Under the pieces are notes generated by a model. That model ran no database searches. It was given only the letters and a program-made list of their open reading frames with translations, and was not told where the DNA came from. The position numbers and the translations under genes are program-made. Below, one piece after another: positions 16,262-25,362 of a stretch of DNA of 64,000 nt. Every line of letters begins with the position of its first letter. The stretch's first letter is position 1. Source of the stretch: CAJINA01 sp964647585 (lineage in GTDB: Bacteria; Desulfobacterota; Desulfobacteria; Desulfobacterales; CAJINA01); the NCBI GenBank assembly GCA_964647585.1, contig CAZYGG010000004.1, positions 41,486 through 105,485 of the forward strand, in the 5' to 3' direction.

Positions 16262-18385
16262 TTGGTCGAAGCCGTTCTTGTTCTAATGGGAGTGGGTGCT
16301 CTCTGCGGCACCATTCTTAGCGTGGCATCCAAAGTTTTCTATGTATATGAAGACCCCCGGATTGCTGAAATCGAAGGCCACCTGGCCGGGGCCAACTGCG
16401 GCGGCTGTGGATTTGCAGGCTGCTCGGCAGCCGCGGTGGCTGTGGTTAATGGCAAGGCCTTGCCTACGGTTTGTGTTGTGGCCGGCCCTGAAACCACGGC
16501 CAATGTGGCCGAAGTCATGGACATGGATCCCGGGACGGCTGAACCGTCACTCTCACAAAACCTGTGCGAAGGCGGAAACCGGGCTGATGACCAGTACAAC
16601 TATATGGGTGTGAACACCTGTGCTGCTTTGAGCACCCTGTACGGCGGTGAGCGGGTCTGCCAGGTGGGCTGCCTGGGTATGGGTGACTGTGTCCGGTCCT
16701 GTATTTTCAACGCTATTGCCATAGGCCCTAACGGCTTCCCCGTTGTTGACGAAACCATGTGTGTGGGCTGTGGTGCTTGTGAAAAAGCCTGTCCGAAGAA
16801 TATCCTTAAGGTACGGACCATGTCCGAACGGCTGCTCCACTTCAACCAGGAAGACGACGCCCTGGCGCCCTGCGCACAGACCTGCCCGGCCGAGATCAAT
16901 ATTCCCAAGTATATCTCTCAGATCCGGGAGGGCGATTATGCCGGCGCGGTACATACCATCCGGGAACGCAACCCGCTGCTACTCTCCTGCGGGCGGGTGT
17001 GCCCGCATCCCTGTGAAGATTACTGCCGCCGGGACATCGAGGATGATGAACCGGTTTCCATCAACCAGCTTAAGCGGTTTGTGGCCGATTATGAAATGAA
17101 TTCCGGAACCCGGCTGCCCATCTCCTGCGCCCCGGAAACCGGCAAAAAAGTTGCCGTGGTCGGCGGTGGTCCGGCCGGCCTGAGCTGCGCCTTCTTCCTG
17201 AGAAGACTGGGTCACAATGTGACCATCTTCGACATGATGACGGAGCTGGGCGGCATGATCCGCTACGGCATCCCCGAATACCGCCTGCCCAAAGAGGTCC
17301 TTAAATGGGAAACGGACGGCATCCTCAACCTGGGTATCGAGGCCCGGATGAACCAGAAGCTCGGCGAAGATTTCACCGTCGGCACCCTCAAAGAGGCCGG
17401 CTATGACGCCATTTTCCTGGGCGTGGGCGCCTGGAAAGACTACTCTTTAAGGGTGGAGGGTGAAGACCTCAACGGATGCTACACCGGAATTAACTTTCTG
17501 ACCAACTTCGCCAGTGATCAGCAATCCGAACATCCCCAGGGTTTCCCCATTGGTAAAAAATGCGTGGTCATCGGCGGCGGCAACACAGCCATCGACTGTG
17601 TCCGCACCCTGGTGAGACTGGGCGCCGAAGAGGTTTCCATCGTCTACCGTCGGACCCGGGCGGAAATGCCTGCCAACATGGTCGAAATAGAAGCGGCCGA
17701 ACATGAAGGGATAAACTTCCTGTTCCTGGCAGCCCCCACAAAAGTCATCGGCGATGAAAACGGCAATGTAAAACAGTTTGAATACCTGAAGTGTGAACTG
17801 GGTGAACCGGATGCCAGCGGCCGCCGGAGCCCGGTCCCCGTTGAAGGTTCGGAAACGCTTCTGGATATCGATATGCTGGTGACCGCCATTGGCCAGGGGC
17901 CGGATGCCTCTTTCAAGGACAAGGACAACGCCCTGGCTGACCTGGAGTTGACCCGCTGGAGCACCATCGACAACGATCCTGAAATCCTCCAGGCCAACAT
18001 CCCGTACATTTTCACAGCCGGCGACTCGGCTACCGGGGCCAGCCTGGTGGTGGAAGCCATCGGCGGCGGCCGGCGGGCCGCCCGATCCATTCACCTGTAT
18101 CTCATGGGCCAGGATGAGGAAGCGGAAGAACCAGTTGATGTTCCCATACCTCCGGTTCCAAACTCCCTGCTTAAAAAACACATCCCCGAATCACTATTTG
18201 AAGAAGTCCCGGGTGTGGGCAAGCAAAAACGCACCCCCATGCCGGAAATGGATGTAGCCGCCCGCATCAAGTGCTTTGAAGAAGCGGACCTGGTCATCAC
18301 CGAAGAAGACGCCAAATACGAATCCAACCGCTGCCTGAACTGCTGCCGGATCTGTTACGACAAGGACGGCGACCGAGCCGCCTAA
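16262..18385 (+). CDS. rnfB: RnfB fused to a GltD/NfnB-type NAD(P)H flavoprotein module
   Basis: The first ~190 residues are RnfB: a membrane helix (about 3-20), a cluster region with C46, C49 and C54, and two ferredoxin-like cluster motifs (CLGMGDCVRSC and CVGCGACEKACP). Canonical RnfB ends soon after these. Here ~510 further residues match the glutamate-synthase small-subunit/NfnB family. These comprise the Cys-rich domain CAQTCPAEINIPKYI...CGRVCPHPCEDYC, an FAD fold VAVVGGGPAGL (about 296), an NAD(P)H fold VVIGGGNTAIDC (about 434), the FAD-contact TAGDSATGA (about 585), and a C-terminal RCLNCCRIC. The start is TTG at 16262 with GGGAGGT upstream. It is one continuous open frame, so not an assembly of two genes. 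Confidence 0.93.
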   Translation: MVEAVLVLMGVGALCGTILSVASKVFYVYEDPRIAEIEGHLAGANCGGCGFAGCSAAAVAVVNGKALPTVCVVAGPETTANVAEVMDMDPGTAEPSLSQNLCEGGNRADDQYNYMGVNTCAALSTLYGGERVCQVGCLGMGDCVRSCIFNAIAIGPNGFPVVDETMCVGCGACEKACPKNILKVRTMSERLLHFNQEDDALAPCAQTCPAEINIPKYISQIREGDYAGAVHTIRERNPLLLSCGRVCPHPCEDYCRRDIEDDEPVSINQLKRFVADYEMNSGTRLPISCAPETGKKVAVVGGGPAGLSCAFFLRRLGHNVTIFDMMTELGGMIRYGIPEYRLPKEVLKWETDGILNLGIEARMNQKLGEDFTVGTLKEAGYDAIFLGVGAWKDYSLRVEGEDLNGCYTGINFLTNFASDQQSEHPQGFPIGKKCVVIGGGNTAIDCVRTLVRLGAEEVSIVYRRTRAEMPANMVEIEAAEHEGINFLFLAAPTKVIGDENGNVKQFEYLKCELGEPDASGRRSPVPVEGSETLLDIDMLVTAIGQGPDASFKDKDNALADLELTRWSTIDNDPEILQANIPYIFTAGDSATGASLVVEAIGGGRRAARSIHLYLMGQDEEAEEPVDVPIPPVPNSLLKKHIPESLFEEVPGVGKQKRTPMPEMDVAARIKCFEEADLVITEEDAKYESNRCLNCCRICYDKDGDRAA

Positions 18386-18404
18386 AACTTTCGCCTAAAA
18401 ATAT

Positions 18405-18438
18405 AAAAGCCGCAGTCTCTTAGAGGCTGCGGCTTTTT
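18405..18438. terminator. bidirectional Rho-independent terminator
   Basis: A 13-bp stem with one mismatch (AGCCGCAGTCTCT paired with AGAGGCTGCGGCT) is flanked by an A-run on one side and a T-run on the other. It lies between convergent rnfB (+) and the pseudouridine synthase gene (-), so it can end both transcripts. Confidence 0.85.
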
Positions 18439-18499
18439 CTTTTATTGGCCAAGATTAAACGTACGTCATCGAAAGCTCCGTTTGCACTACTTCGGCCTA

Positions 18500-18620
18500 C
18501 TCCTCCCCCTTGACGGGGGCGGTTGGGTGGGGGTGCTGGTGGGAATACCGCCGTAATCACAGAAAAGTATGCAACCCAGGCAAGTCACCCTCCCCCGGCC
18601 CCTCCCGTCAAGGGAGGGGA
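18500..18620. repeat. C/G-run inverted-repeat element
   Basis: The left arm, around 18502-18537 (CTCCCCCTTGACGGGGG and following), is mirrored by the right arm, around 18585-18620 (CCTCCCGTCAAGGGAGGGG). The arms are about 50 bp apart. It looks like a non-coding intergenic palindromic repeat in the 220-bp gap downstream of the pseudouridine synthase gene. Confidence 0.6.
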
Positions 18621-18659
18621 GTTTTTCTGCTTACCAGGTCGCGTATTCGTGAGTTGGTC

Positions 18660-19634
18660 TTACTCAAGCCCCTCCAGAAAGCCCCGCATATCATCCGGCA
18701 AAGGCGCCTCAAACGTCTTACGTTCACCTGTCTCCGGGTGCGTAACGGTCAACTGCCAGGCATGCAGCATCTGCCGCTCAACGCGTCTTACCAGGGAATC
18801 CAGACGCGCATCCTGCCGCCGGTACTGGTTGCCGGTCCGGCCACCGTACAGGGCATCCCCGACAATTGGATGCTGCCGCGCGGCACAGTGCACCCGGATC
18901 TGGTGGGTCCGGCCGGTCTTGATGTTCACCTCGAGCAGGCAGCAGGATCCATAGTTCGCCTTCACCCGCCACAAGGTCAACGCACTGCGCGGACTGCGGC
19001 TTTTGACGGACATTTTTTTACGATCCGTGGGGTGCCGCCCCACCGGCAGGTCAATCTGGCCGGTTTCGCTTTTCATATCCCCATACACAATGGCCAGATA
19101 GGTTTTCGCCACGGTGCGGGCCTTGAACTGCCCGGCCAGGTTTTCAAGGGCCGCGGCGTTTTTGGCCACAATAATGGTGCCGGAGGTATGCTTGTCCAGG
19201 CGATGGACGATCCCCGGTCGAATCTCACCGGCGATGGGCGCCAGGTCGGGACAGTGATGCAACAGACCGTTCACCAGGGTTCCGGTATAGTGGCCCGGTG
19301 CCGGGTGAACCACCAGGCCCGCCGGCTTATTGATAACAATGATGACCCGGTCTTCATAAAGGATGGATAGATCCAGCGGTTCCGGCTCAAATGAAACCAC
19401 GGCCGGTTCCGGCATCTCACCGTCAACCACGTCCCCGGATTTGATCCGGTAACCCGGTTTCTTCAAGGTGGCATTCACACGAACATGGCCATCGCGAATG
19501 ATACGGGCGGCATAGGAACGGGAACACTGGGAGGTATGGGTACTGATGAAGGCATCCAGGCGCAAGCCACCTTCACGCGGATCTATTTTGAATGAAAAAG
19601 TGCCGTTGTCAGGAGACTTTTGAGAAGTATTCAA
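18660..19634 (-). CDS. RluA/RluD-family 23S rRNA pseudouridine synthase
   Basis: The enzyme isomerises uridines in rRNA. An S4-like RNA-binding segment (LDAFISTHTSQCSRSYAARI and following) precedes the catalytic domain. The catalytic motif GIVHRLDKHTSG carries the essential Asp; INKPAGLVVHPAPGH and TGRTHQIRVH are also diagnostic. The open frame extends to a TTG at 19721 overlapping carD by 59 bp, but the extra residues are basic and unlike the family. A TTG at 19634, just beyond the carD stop, gives 324 aa, the usual RluD length. Neither start has a clear ribosome-binding site, so the N-terminus is uncertain. Confidence 0.9.
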   Translation of the reverse strand: MNTSQKSPDNGTFSFKIDPREGGLRLDAFISTHTSQCSRSYAARIIRDGHVRVNATLKKPGYRIKSGDVVDGEMPEPAVVSFEPEPLDLSILYEDRVIIVINKPAGLVVHPAPGHYTGTLVNGLLHHCPDLAPIAGEIRPGIVHRLDKHTSGTIIVAKNAAALENLAGQFKARTVAKTYLAIVYGDMKSETGQIDLPVGRHPTDRKKMSVKSRSPRSALTLWRVKANYGSCCLLEVNIKTGRTHQIRVHCAARQHPIVGDALYGGRTGNQYRRQDARLDSLVRRVERQMLHAWQLTVTHPETGERKTFEAPLPDDMRGFLEGLE

Positions 19635-19662
19635 TGTCGGTTGGGGCCGGGGTGACCCCCTG

Positions 19663-20250
19663 CTATTTAGATGCCTCTTCCTCGGATTCTTCCGGCGGTG
19701 GTGCCGGCCGCTGTTCTTCAATCAGGGCATCCAGTTCAGCGGCAATGGAAGCTTCATCCGTGTTTTTGGCGGTCGACAACTCTTTTACCAGAAGAATTTG
19801 GGCGGTGTCGTAAAGCTTGCGCTCTCCAAAGGAGAGATCCTTGGTGAATTTAAGCAGTGACAGATCCCGGAACACTTCGGCCACATCATAAAGCGATCCG
19901 GTTTTGATCTTGTCCATGTATTCGCGGTAGCGCCGGTTCCAGGTCTGGCTTTCCAGGTTGCTGTTGCGCTTGCCCTTCATGACATCGTAGACCTTGGGAA
20001 CATCTTTTTCATCGATGATATCCCGCAGACCAACCGAGGCCACATTCCAGGTGGGAATCATGATGACCATGCCGTTTTCCAGCACTTTCATGATGTAAAA
20101 GTCGTGGGTTTCGCCATTGACATCCCGGCTTTCTATCGCTTCGATTTTCCCCACACCGTGGGCCGGGTATACGGCCAGATCTCCGACATTGAATTTTTTT
20201 ACCTCGCCCTGAGGTTCGGGGGTCTGATCGCCGTTCTCTTTTTTATCCAT
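19663..20250 (-). CDS. carD: CarD/CdnL-family transcription regulator
   Basis: CarD-family proteins bind the RNA polymerase beta subunit and stabilise promoter open complexes, notably at rRNA promoters. The N-terminal RNAP-interacting domain is seen as FNVGDLAVYPAHGVGKI, with FYIMKVLENGMVIMIPT following. The helical C-terminal DNA-binding domain includes WNRRYREYMDKI and SFGERKLYDTAQ. An acidic, proline-containing tail (PAPPPEESEEEASK) is extra. At 195 aa it is slightly longer than average because of short extensions at both ends. It is upstream of the pseudouridine synthase on the same strand. Confidence 0.93.
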   Translation of the reverse strand: MDKKENGDQTPEPQGEVKKFNVGDLAVYPAHGVGKIEAIESRDVNGETHDFYIMKVLENGMVIMIPTWNVASVGLRDIIDEKDVPKVYDVMKGKRNSNLESQTWNRRYREYMDKIKTGSLYDVAEVFRDLSLLKFTKDLSFGERKLYDTAQILLVKELSTAKNTDEASIAAELDALIEEQRPAPPPEESEEEASK

Positions 20251-20394
20251 TTGGTTTTACCCGTGAAATTTGCTTTTTTGCTGGATTTGGTAATTGAAGA
20301 AAGCCAACTGGCGGTTGAGTGCTGTTGGATAAAATATCCTCAAATTTCGGTACAATATGAGTGATCTATACCATACCTTCGGGGATCAATCAAT

Positions 20395-20432
20395 AAAAAA
20401 GGATTGACGCCCAAAGGGCGCCAATCCTTTTT
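20395..20432. terminator. Rho-independent terminator downstream of hppA
   Basis: AAAAAGGATTG and CAATCCTTTTT form a long stem around CGCCC-AAA-GGGCG. The A- and T-rich flanks make it symmetrical, so it can act on either strand. It lies 36 bp after the hppA stop on the minus strand and upstream of carD. Confidence 0.85.
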
Positions 20433-20467
20433 AGATTGAACAGATTTAAATGCTGCTGATGCCCTGA

Positions 20468-22477
20468 TTACATCAGGAACGGAACCATCAGAAGGGCCAC
20501 AACATTCAGAATCTTGATCATCGGGTTAACGGCCGGGCCGGCGGTATCTTTGTAGGGGTCGCCTACGGTGTCGCCGGTTACAGCGGCTTTATGGGCATCA
20601 GAGCCCTTGCCGCCGAGGTTGCCGTCTTCGATGTATTTTTTAGCGTTATCCCATGCGGCTCCACCGGTAGTCATGGAGACCGCAACGAAAACGCCGGTTA
20701 TAATGGAACCGATGAGCAGACCGCCCAGGGCGACTTTGCCCAGCACGAAGCCAACGATCAGCGGTGCGGCTATCGGCAGAAGGGCCGGAACCATCATCTC
20801 TTTGAGTGCGAACTTGGTGACGATGTCAACACAAGCAGCGTAATCCGGTTTGGCGGTCCCTTCCATGATGCCCGGGATCTCGGCAAACTGGCGACGGACT
20901 TCAACCACAACTGCGGCACCGGCGTTTCCAACCGCCTCCATGGCAATGGAAGCGAACAGGTACGGCAGCAGACCGCCGATGAAAAGACCCAGGATAACGT
21001 TTACGTTAGACAGGTCAAAAGCGATCGTGCCCGTGGCACCGTGAATGGCGAATTCCTGTGTATAGGCTGCAAACAGAACCAGGGCGGCCAGGGCGGCAGA
21101 GCCGATAGCGTAACCCTTGGTAACGGCCTTGGTGGTGTTTCCAACAGCATCCAGCGGATCAGTGATCGCGCGAACGCTCTCGTCCATCTCGGCCATTTCG
21201 GCGATACCACCGGCGTTGTCGGTGATCGGGCCGTAGGCGTCAATGGCAATTACCATACCGGTCATGGAAAGCATGGACATGGCGGCCATGGCAATCCCGT
21301 AAAGGCCGGCAAACGCGTAGGCCAGGTAGATGCTCAGGCAGATGGCCAGGATCGGCAGCGCGGTGGACTGCATGGAAACGGCCAGACCGGCAATGATGTT
21401 GGTGCCGTGCCCGGTGGTGGACGCTTCGGCAATTCTCTTAACCGGGGCATAAATACCGGTGTAGTATTCGGTGATGATAACGATGACCACCGTGAGAATC
21501 AGGCCGATCAGGGTACAGTAGTAAATGTTCATGGCGGTCAGGTCGCCCAGACCGTTCATGTACTTCACAGCGACAAAGTAAAACGCGATGCCTGACAGGA
21601 TGGCGGAACCGAACATGCCTTTGTACAGGGCGCCCATGACGTAACCGCTGCTGCCCAGTCTGACCATAAAGCTGCCGAGGATGGAAGCGATAATGGAGAT
21701 GGCGCCGAGAATCAGCGGAAATTCAGTAGCCATGGCATTTTTCGGAAACAGCAGACTGCCGATCAGCATGGCGGCCACTGCGGTTACCGCGTAGGTTTCA
21801 AAAAGGTCTGCGGCCATACCGGCACAGTCGCCCACGTTGTCGCCCACGTTGTCGGCGATGGTGGCCGGGTTGCGCGGATCGTCTTCGGGAATACCGGCTT
21901 CAACCTTGCCTACCAGGTCGGCGCCCACATCCGCACCCTTGGTGAAGATACCGCCGCCCAGACGGGCAAAAATGGAGATCAGGCTGCCACCGAATCCGAG
22001 GGCAACCAGGGCCATGATGTCATGCGTAAACATGTAGAAACCGGCTACGGAAGTCAGCGCCAGGCCGGCCACGATCATACCGGTCACGGTACCGCCCCTG
22101 AAAGCCATGGACAGGCCGGCCGCCATGCCGTTTCTGGCCGCTTCAGCGGTCCGGACATTGGCCAGAACGGAGACGCGCATCCCGATGTAGCCTGCGCAAA
22201 AGGACGCGATGGCGCCGATGGCAAATCCAGCGGCGGTCTTGGCGCCCAGGGTCGCGAAGATAACTGCAAAAATGATAATCCCGGTGATGCCCATGGATTT
22301 CATCTGACGGTTCAAGTAGGCAATCGCGCCTTCCTGGATCGCGCCGGCGATTTCCTGCATTCTTTCATTACCCGCGGGGGCACTTTTCACAGCCATCGCC
22401 AGGATAAGGGCAAATACAATTCCCACAATACCAACGAGTGTGCATGCCAACGGGATGTTGCTCAACAAGACTTCCAT
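20468..22477 (-). CDS. hppA: membrane-bound proton-pumping pyrophosphatase (HppA)
   Basis: HppA hydrolyses pyrophosphate and pumps protons (or Na+) across the cytoplasmic membrane; it conserves energy from PPi released by sulfate activation and biosynthesis. The 669-residue protein has about 16 membrane helices. Catalytic motifs include GGGIFTKGADVGADLVGKVE and DNVGDNVGDCAGMAADLFE (about residues 205-225). The stretch NTTKAVTKG has Lys and Thr where K+-dependent enzymes have Ala and Gly, predicting a K+-independent H+ pump. The ATG at 22477 is used because the ribosome-binding GGAGGT lies between it and the in-frame ATG at 22489. It starts 22 bp after pth. Confidence 0.96.
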   Translation of the reverse strand: MEVLLSNIPLACTLVGIVGIVFALILAMAVKSAPAGNERMQEIAGAIQEGAIAYLNRQMKSMGITGIIIFAVIFATLGAKTAAGFAIGAIASFCAGYIGMRVSVLANVRTAEAARNGMAAGLSMAFRGGTVTGMIVAGLALTSVAGFYMFTHDIMALVALGFGGSLISIFARLGGGIFTKGADVGADLVGKVEAGIPEDDPRNPATIADNVGDNVGDCAGMAADLFETYAVTAVAAMLIGSLLFPKNAMATEFPLILGAISIIASILGSFMVRLGSSGYVMGALYKGMFGSAILSGIAFYFVAVKYMNGLGDLTAMNIYYCTLIGLILTVVIVIITEYYTGIYAPVKRIAEASTTGHGTNIIAGLAVSMQSTALPILAICLSIYLAYAFAGLYGIAMAAMSMLSMTGMVIAIDAYGPITDNAGGIAEMAEMDESVRAITDPLDAVGNTTKAVTKGYAIGSAALAALVLFAAYTQEFAIHGATGTIAFDLSNVNVILGLFIGGLLPYLFASIAMEAVGNAGAAVVVEVRRQFAEIPGIMEGTAKPDYAACVDIVTKFALKEMMVPALLPIAAPLIVGFVLGKVALGGLLIGSIITGVFVAVSMTTGGAAWDNAKKYIEDGNLGGKGSDAHKAAVTGDTVGDPYKDTAGPAVNPMIKILNVVALLMVPFLM

Positions 22478-22499
22478 GCTTACCTCCATATTGAAAATG

Positions 22500-23099
22500 T
22501 TAAAATTTCGTGATGCTTTTGCTATTAAACTGATTCATGCCTGCGTTAACTCCGTCGCAAAGCACTTTAACTGCACTTTCCGAAGCCCGGTTGATGAATT
22601 CTGCCAGGTGTTCCACCTCCCGGTCGTTAAACTGCCCCAGGACGTGGTCAACCACATCAACATCTTCTCCGGAACGACCGATACCCAGGCGGAGTCGTGC
22701 GAAATCTCCGGTTCCAAGGGTATCTATCATGGATCTTATACCTCTGTGTCCGCCATCGCCCCCTTTCTTTTTTATTTTTAATCTTCCAAATTCCAGGTCG
22801 ATATCATCATGAATGACCAATATCTCCCTGTATGATATGCAAAATTTTTCTAAAAAAGCGTTTACCGGCGGCCCGCTGCGATTCATGTAGCCTTGCGGCT
22901 TGAGAACGTACACGGCCAGGTCTTTTATTTCACCCTGCCCGGACTCCAGTTCGGGTGCACTGGCTGTCAGTCCGATCTTGAACCTGTGGGCCAGGTCGTC
23001 AACCACCCGAAAACCGAGATTGTGCCGGGTCTTCCGGTAATCGGGCCCAGGGTTGCCAAGGCCCGCAATGAGCTTTATCTGCGAGGATTTAGTATGCAA
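22500..23099 (-). CDS. pth: peptidyl-tRNA hydrolase
   Basis: Pth releases peptides from prematurely dropped peptidyl-tRNA. Characteristic segments are IAGLGNPGPDYRKTRHNLGF (with catalytic His and substrate-contact Asn), PQGYMNRSGPPV, HDDIDLEFG and KKGGDGGHRGIRSM. No ATG is available at the N-terminus. A TTG at 23099 has a G-run about eight bases upstream and lies just before the conserved glycine-rich start. Another TTG at 23114 would add five residues. The gene lies between rplY and hppA with short spacers, as in many bacteria for rplY-pth. Confidence 0.94.
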   Translation of the reverse strand: MHTKSSQIKLIAGLGNPGPDYRKTRHNLGFRVVDDLAHRFKIGLTASAPELESGQGEIKDLAVYVLKPQGYMNRSGPPVNAFLEKFCISYREILVIHDDIDLEFGRLKIKKKGGDGGHRGIRSMIDTLGTGDFARLRLGIGRSGEDVDVVDHVLGQFNDREVEHLAEFINRASESAVKVLCDGVNAGMNQFNSKSITKF

Positions 23100-23134
23100 G
23101 GCAGCCCCCGTCAAATGTCAGCCCGATCCGAATG

Positions 23135-23815
23135 CTATTTTTCTTTCTCCGCGGTTTCATCCACGTCCGCGTCCGCATCCGCTTCAGCACCTTCTTCAGC
23201 ACCCTCTTCACCTTCTTCCAGCTCTTCCTCTTCCTCTTCCACTTCCTCTTCCGCCATCAGGGCACTGAGGATGGTCAGGATGGTAAAGTCGACATCATGG
23301 GGGATCTCAATATCCCCTTCCAGCTTGACATCTTCGACGTGGATCGAGTCGCCGATGTTCAGTTCGGTGATATCAATTTCAATGGACTCCGGTATTTCAC
23401 CGGGCATGCACAGAACCTCAAGCTCACGTCGGATGAGCTGGATCATACCGCCCATCTCGATACCGATGCATTTACCGGTGGTGGTCACCGGCACCATGAC
23501 ATTGATTTTCTTCTTCATATCCACTTCATAGAAATCAACGTGGAGGTAGTCACGGCTCAATGGCGAAACCTGCAGTTCTTTGATCATGGCTGTGCGCGCC
23601 TCTTTCGCCCCATCGACCGAAATACCAAAGATGGCCTGGCCGGCACTGCCGCCTTTAACAATGTCTTCCAGTTCGCCCAGATCGATTGACAGCATAACCG
23701 GGTCTGTATTGGGTCCGTACAGGACAGCGGGCAGCCGGCCCTCCCGGCGTAGTGTCCGGGACTGGCCTTTGCCTGTATCTGTCCGGGTAACGGCGTTTAA
23801 TTCAAGTAACTCCAA
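23135..23815 (-). CDS. rplY: ribosomal protein bL25, Ctc (long) form
   Basis: This protein binds 5S rRNA in the large subunit; the long Ctc form has an additional C-terminal domain. The L25 domain begins ELNAVTRTDTGKGQSRTLRR, and the TL5-type C-terminal domain includes DFTILTILSALMAE. The last ~35 residues are an almost purely acidic, low-complexity tail. The frame is open to 23878, but the TTG at 23815 follows GGAGGAAC at normal spacing and matches the family N-terminus (226 aa). It forms a likely operon with prs upstream and pth and hppA downstream. Confidence 0.93.
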   Translation of the reverse strand: MELLELNAVTRTDTGKGQSRTLRREGRLPAVLYGPNTDPVMLSIDLGELEDIVKGGSAGQAIFGISVDGAKEARTAMIKELQVSPLSRDYLHVDFYEVDMKKKINVMVPVTTTGKCIGIEMGGMIQLIRRELEVLCMPGEIPESIEIDITELNIGDSIHVEDVKLEGDIEIPHDVDFTILTILSALMAEEEVEEEEEELEEGEEGAEEGAEADADADVDETAEKEK

Positions 23816-24125
23816 AATAGTTCCTCCTTGATTCAATAACCTTCGGAAAGCTGAAAGAATGGGTTCCGAACCGCCCAAAGTGGTTCAGAGAAAAAACCCT
23901 TCCAGACATACCACCGGTTATTGAATGAAAATTTCTAAGATATCAGTCTCAATTCTCTCCAGCACTTCTATAAATTTGGGCCAACAACCTCACCGGGTTG
24001 CCTAAAACAAGTTCTTGATCTGTTCTATTTTCATATAATCATCGCCGCGGTGACTGGACGGGCTCGCAACATCAATTTTCACAGGCTCCCCCGGCAAAAA
24101 AGAGTGTTTGCCGATGATTATATTT

Positions 24126-25067
24126 TTATACAAAAAGCGACGTCACTGAATCGCCGGTTGTACTCCGTATAATTGCTTCCCCTACGAGTTCCGCAATGGA
24201 AAGCACCTCAATTTTTCCACACACCGCCGCCTTGTCACTGAGGGGGATGGTATCCGAGACAATCAGGGACTTCAACGGTGACTCTGTAATCCGATCCACG
24301 GCCGGTCCGGACAGGACCGCGTGGCTGCAGCAGGCATGCACCTCGCTGGCGCCGTGCTCCATGATGGCGCTGGCCGCCTGGGTCAGGGTCCCGGCCGTAT
24401 CCGCCATGTCATCCAGGATCATGGCCACTTTATTTTTTACATCGCCGACCACCGACATCGCCTTGGCGACATTGGGAGCGGTACGGCGCTTATCAATGAT
24501 GGCCAGGTCAGCCCCCAGCCGTTTGGCAAAGGCTCTGGCCCTTTCCGCGCCGCCCGCATCGGGAGACACGATGACCAGTTTCTCATGGTCGTAATTTGCC
24601 CTTATATGCTTCAATGTGACCGGCGCGGCAAACATGTTGTCCACCGGGATACTGAAAAACCCCTGGATCTGTCCGGCATGCAGGTCCATGGTGATGACCC
24701 GATCCGCCCCGGCCGTCGTGATCAAATCAGCCACCAGTTTGGCGCTGATGGGGACCCGGGGGGCTACCTTTTTGTCCTGGCGGGCATACCCGAAATAGGG
24801 TACCACCGCGGTAATTCTTTTGGCGGACGACCGGTTGAAAGCATCGATCATCAGGAGCAGTTCCACGAGGTTATCATTCACTGGATGACAGGTGGACTGA
24901 ATAACAAAGATGTCTTTCAAGCGCACATTTTCATTGATTTCGATCTGGATCTCACCGTCGCTGAATGTTTTTACCTTGGCGCCCCCCATGGGCACGTTCA
25001 GGTAATCACATATCTTTTTGGACAGAACCGGATTCGAATTTCCTGAAAATATGGCGAAATCGGTCAT
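24126..25067 (-). CDS. prs: ribose-phosphate pyrophosphokinase
   Basis: Prs makes PRPP from ribose 5-phosphate and ATP for nucleotide, histidine and NAD synthesis. The 313-residue protein has the full set of motifs: FSDGEIQIEINENVRLKDIF, PYFGYARQDKK, the PRPP-binding region VSPDAGGAERARAFAKRL, and the flexible loop DDMADTAGTL. The ATG at 25067 is the only sensible start. It lies between tRNA-Gln and rplY on the minus strand, and the ispE-prs-rplY-pth order is widely conserved in bacteria. Confidence 0.97.
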   Translation of the reverse strand: MTDFAIFSGNSNPVLSKKICDYLNVPMGGAKVKTFSDGEIQIEINENVRLKDIFVIQSTCHPVNDNLVELLLMIDAFNRSSAKRITAVVPYFGYARQDKKVAPRVPISAKLVADLITTAGADRVITMDLHAGQIQGFFSIPVDNMFAAPVTLKHIRANYDHEKLVIVSPDAGGAERARAFAKRLGADLAIIDKRRTAPNVAKAMSVVGDVKNKVAMILDDMADTAGTLTQAASAIMEHGASEVHACCSHAVLSGPAVDRITESPLKSLIVSDTIPLSDKAAVCGKIEVLSIAELVGEAIIRSTTGDSVTSLFV

Positions 25068-25144
25068 GATTAATCCTTTACGGGTTTAAATTTAAAACTA
25101 TCCCAAAACGTACAAGACGGATTTTCATCCAGTCTATCAGCCGG

Positions 25145-25219
25145 TGGCTGGGGCGGGAGGATTCGAACCTCCGAATGCAGGGACCAAAACCCTGTGTCTT
25201 GCCACTTGACGACGCCCCA
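25145..25219 (-). tRNA. tRNA-Gln (anticodon UUG)
   Basis: Read on the minus strand, the 75 bases fold as a complete cloverleaf. The acceptor stem TGGGGCG pairs with CGCCCCA, the anticodon stem CAGGG/CCCTG encloses the loop TTTTGGT with anticodon TTG, and the T-arm is GGAGG-TTCGAAT-CCTCC. The CCA end is encoded. It lies between ispE and prs. Confidence 0.95.
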
Positions 25220-25362
25220 TGAGTGAGACTCGAAGCCATCTCAAAAAATCCTTTGAGATCACTTCATGCAAAGCGTCTCCACAGTCCTGCTTCCAGCCGA
25301 TACGGGGCCCTTAGACCTCAGTTTAAACAAAAAAAATCGGGCATTTGGATGCACCTGAATCA

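Noticed and set aside
20591..21595. 334-codon open frame antisense to hppA
   Set aside because: Gly/Asp/His-rich low-complexity product opposite a clear membrane pyrophosphatase; an artefact of codon bias.
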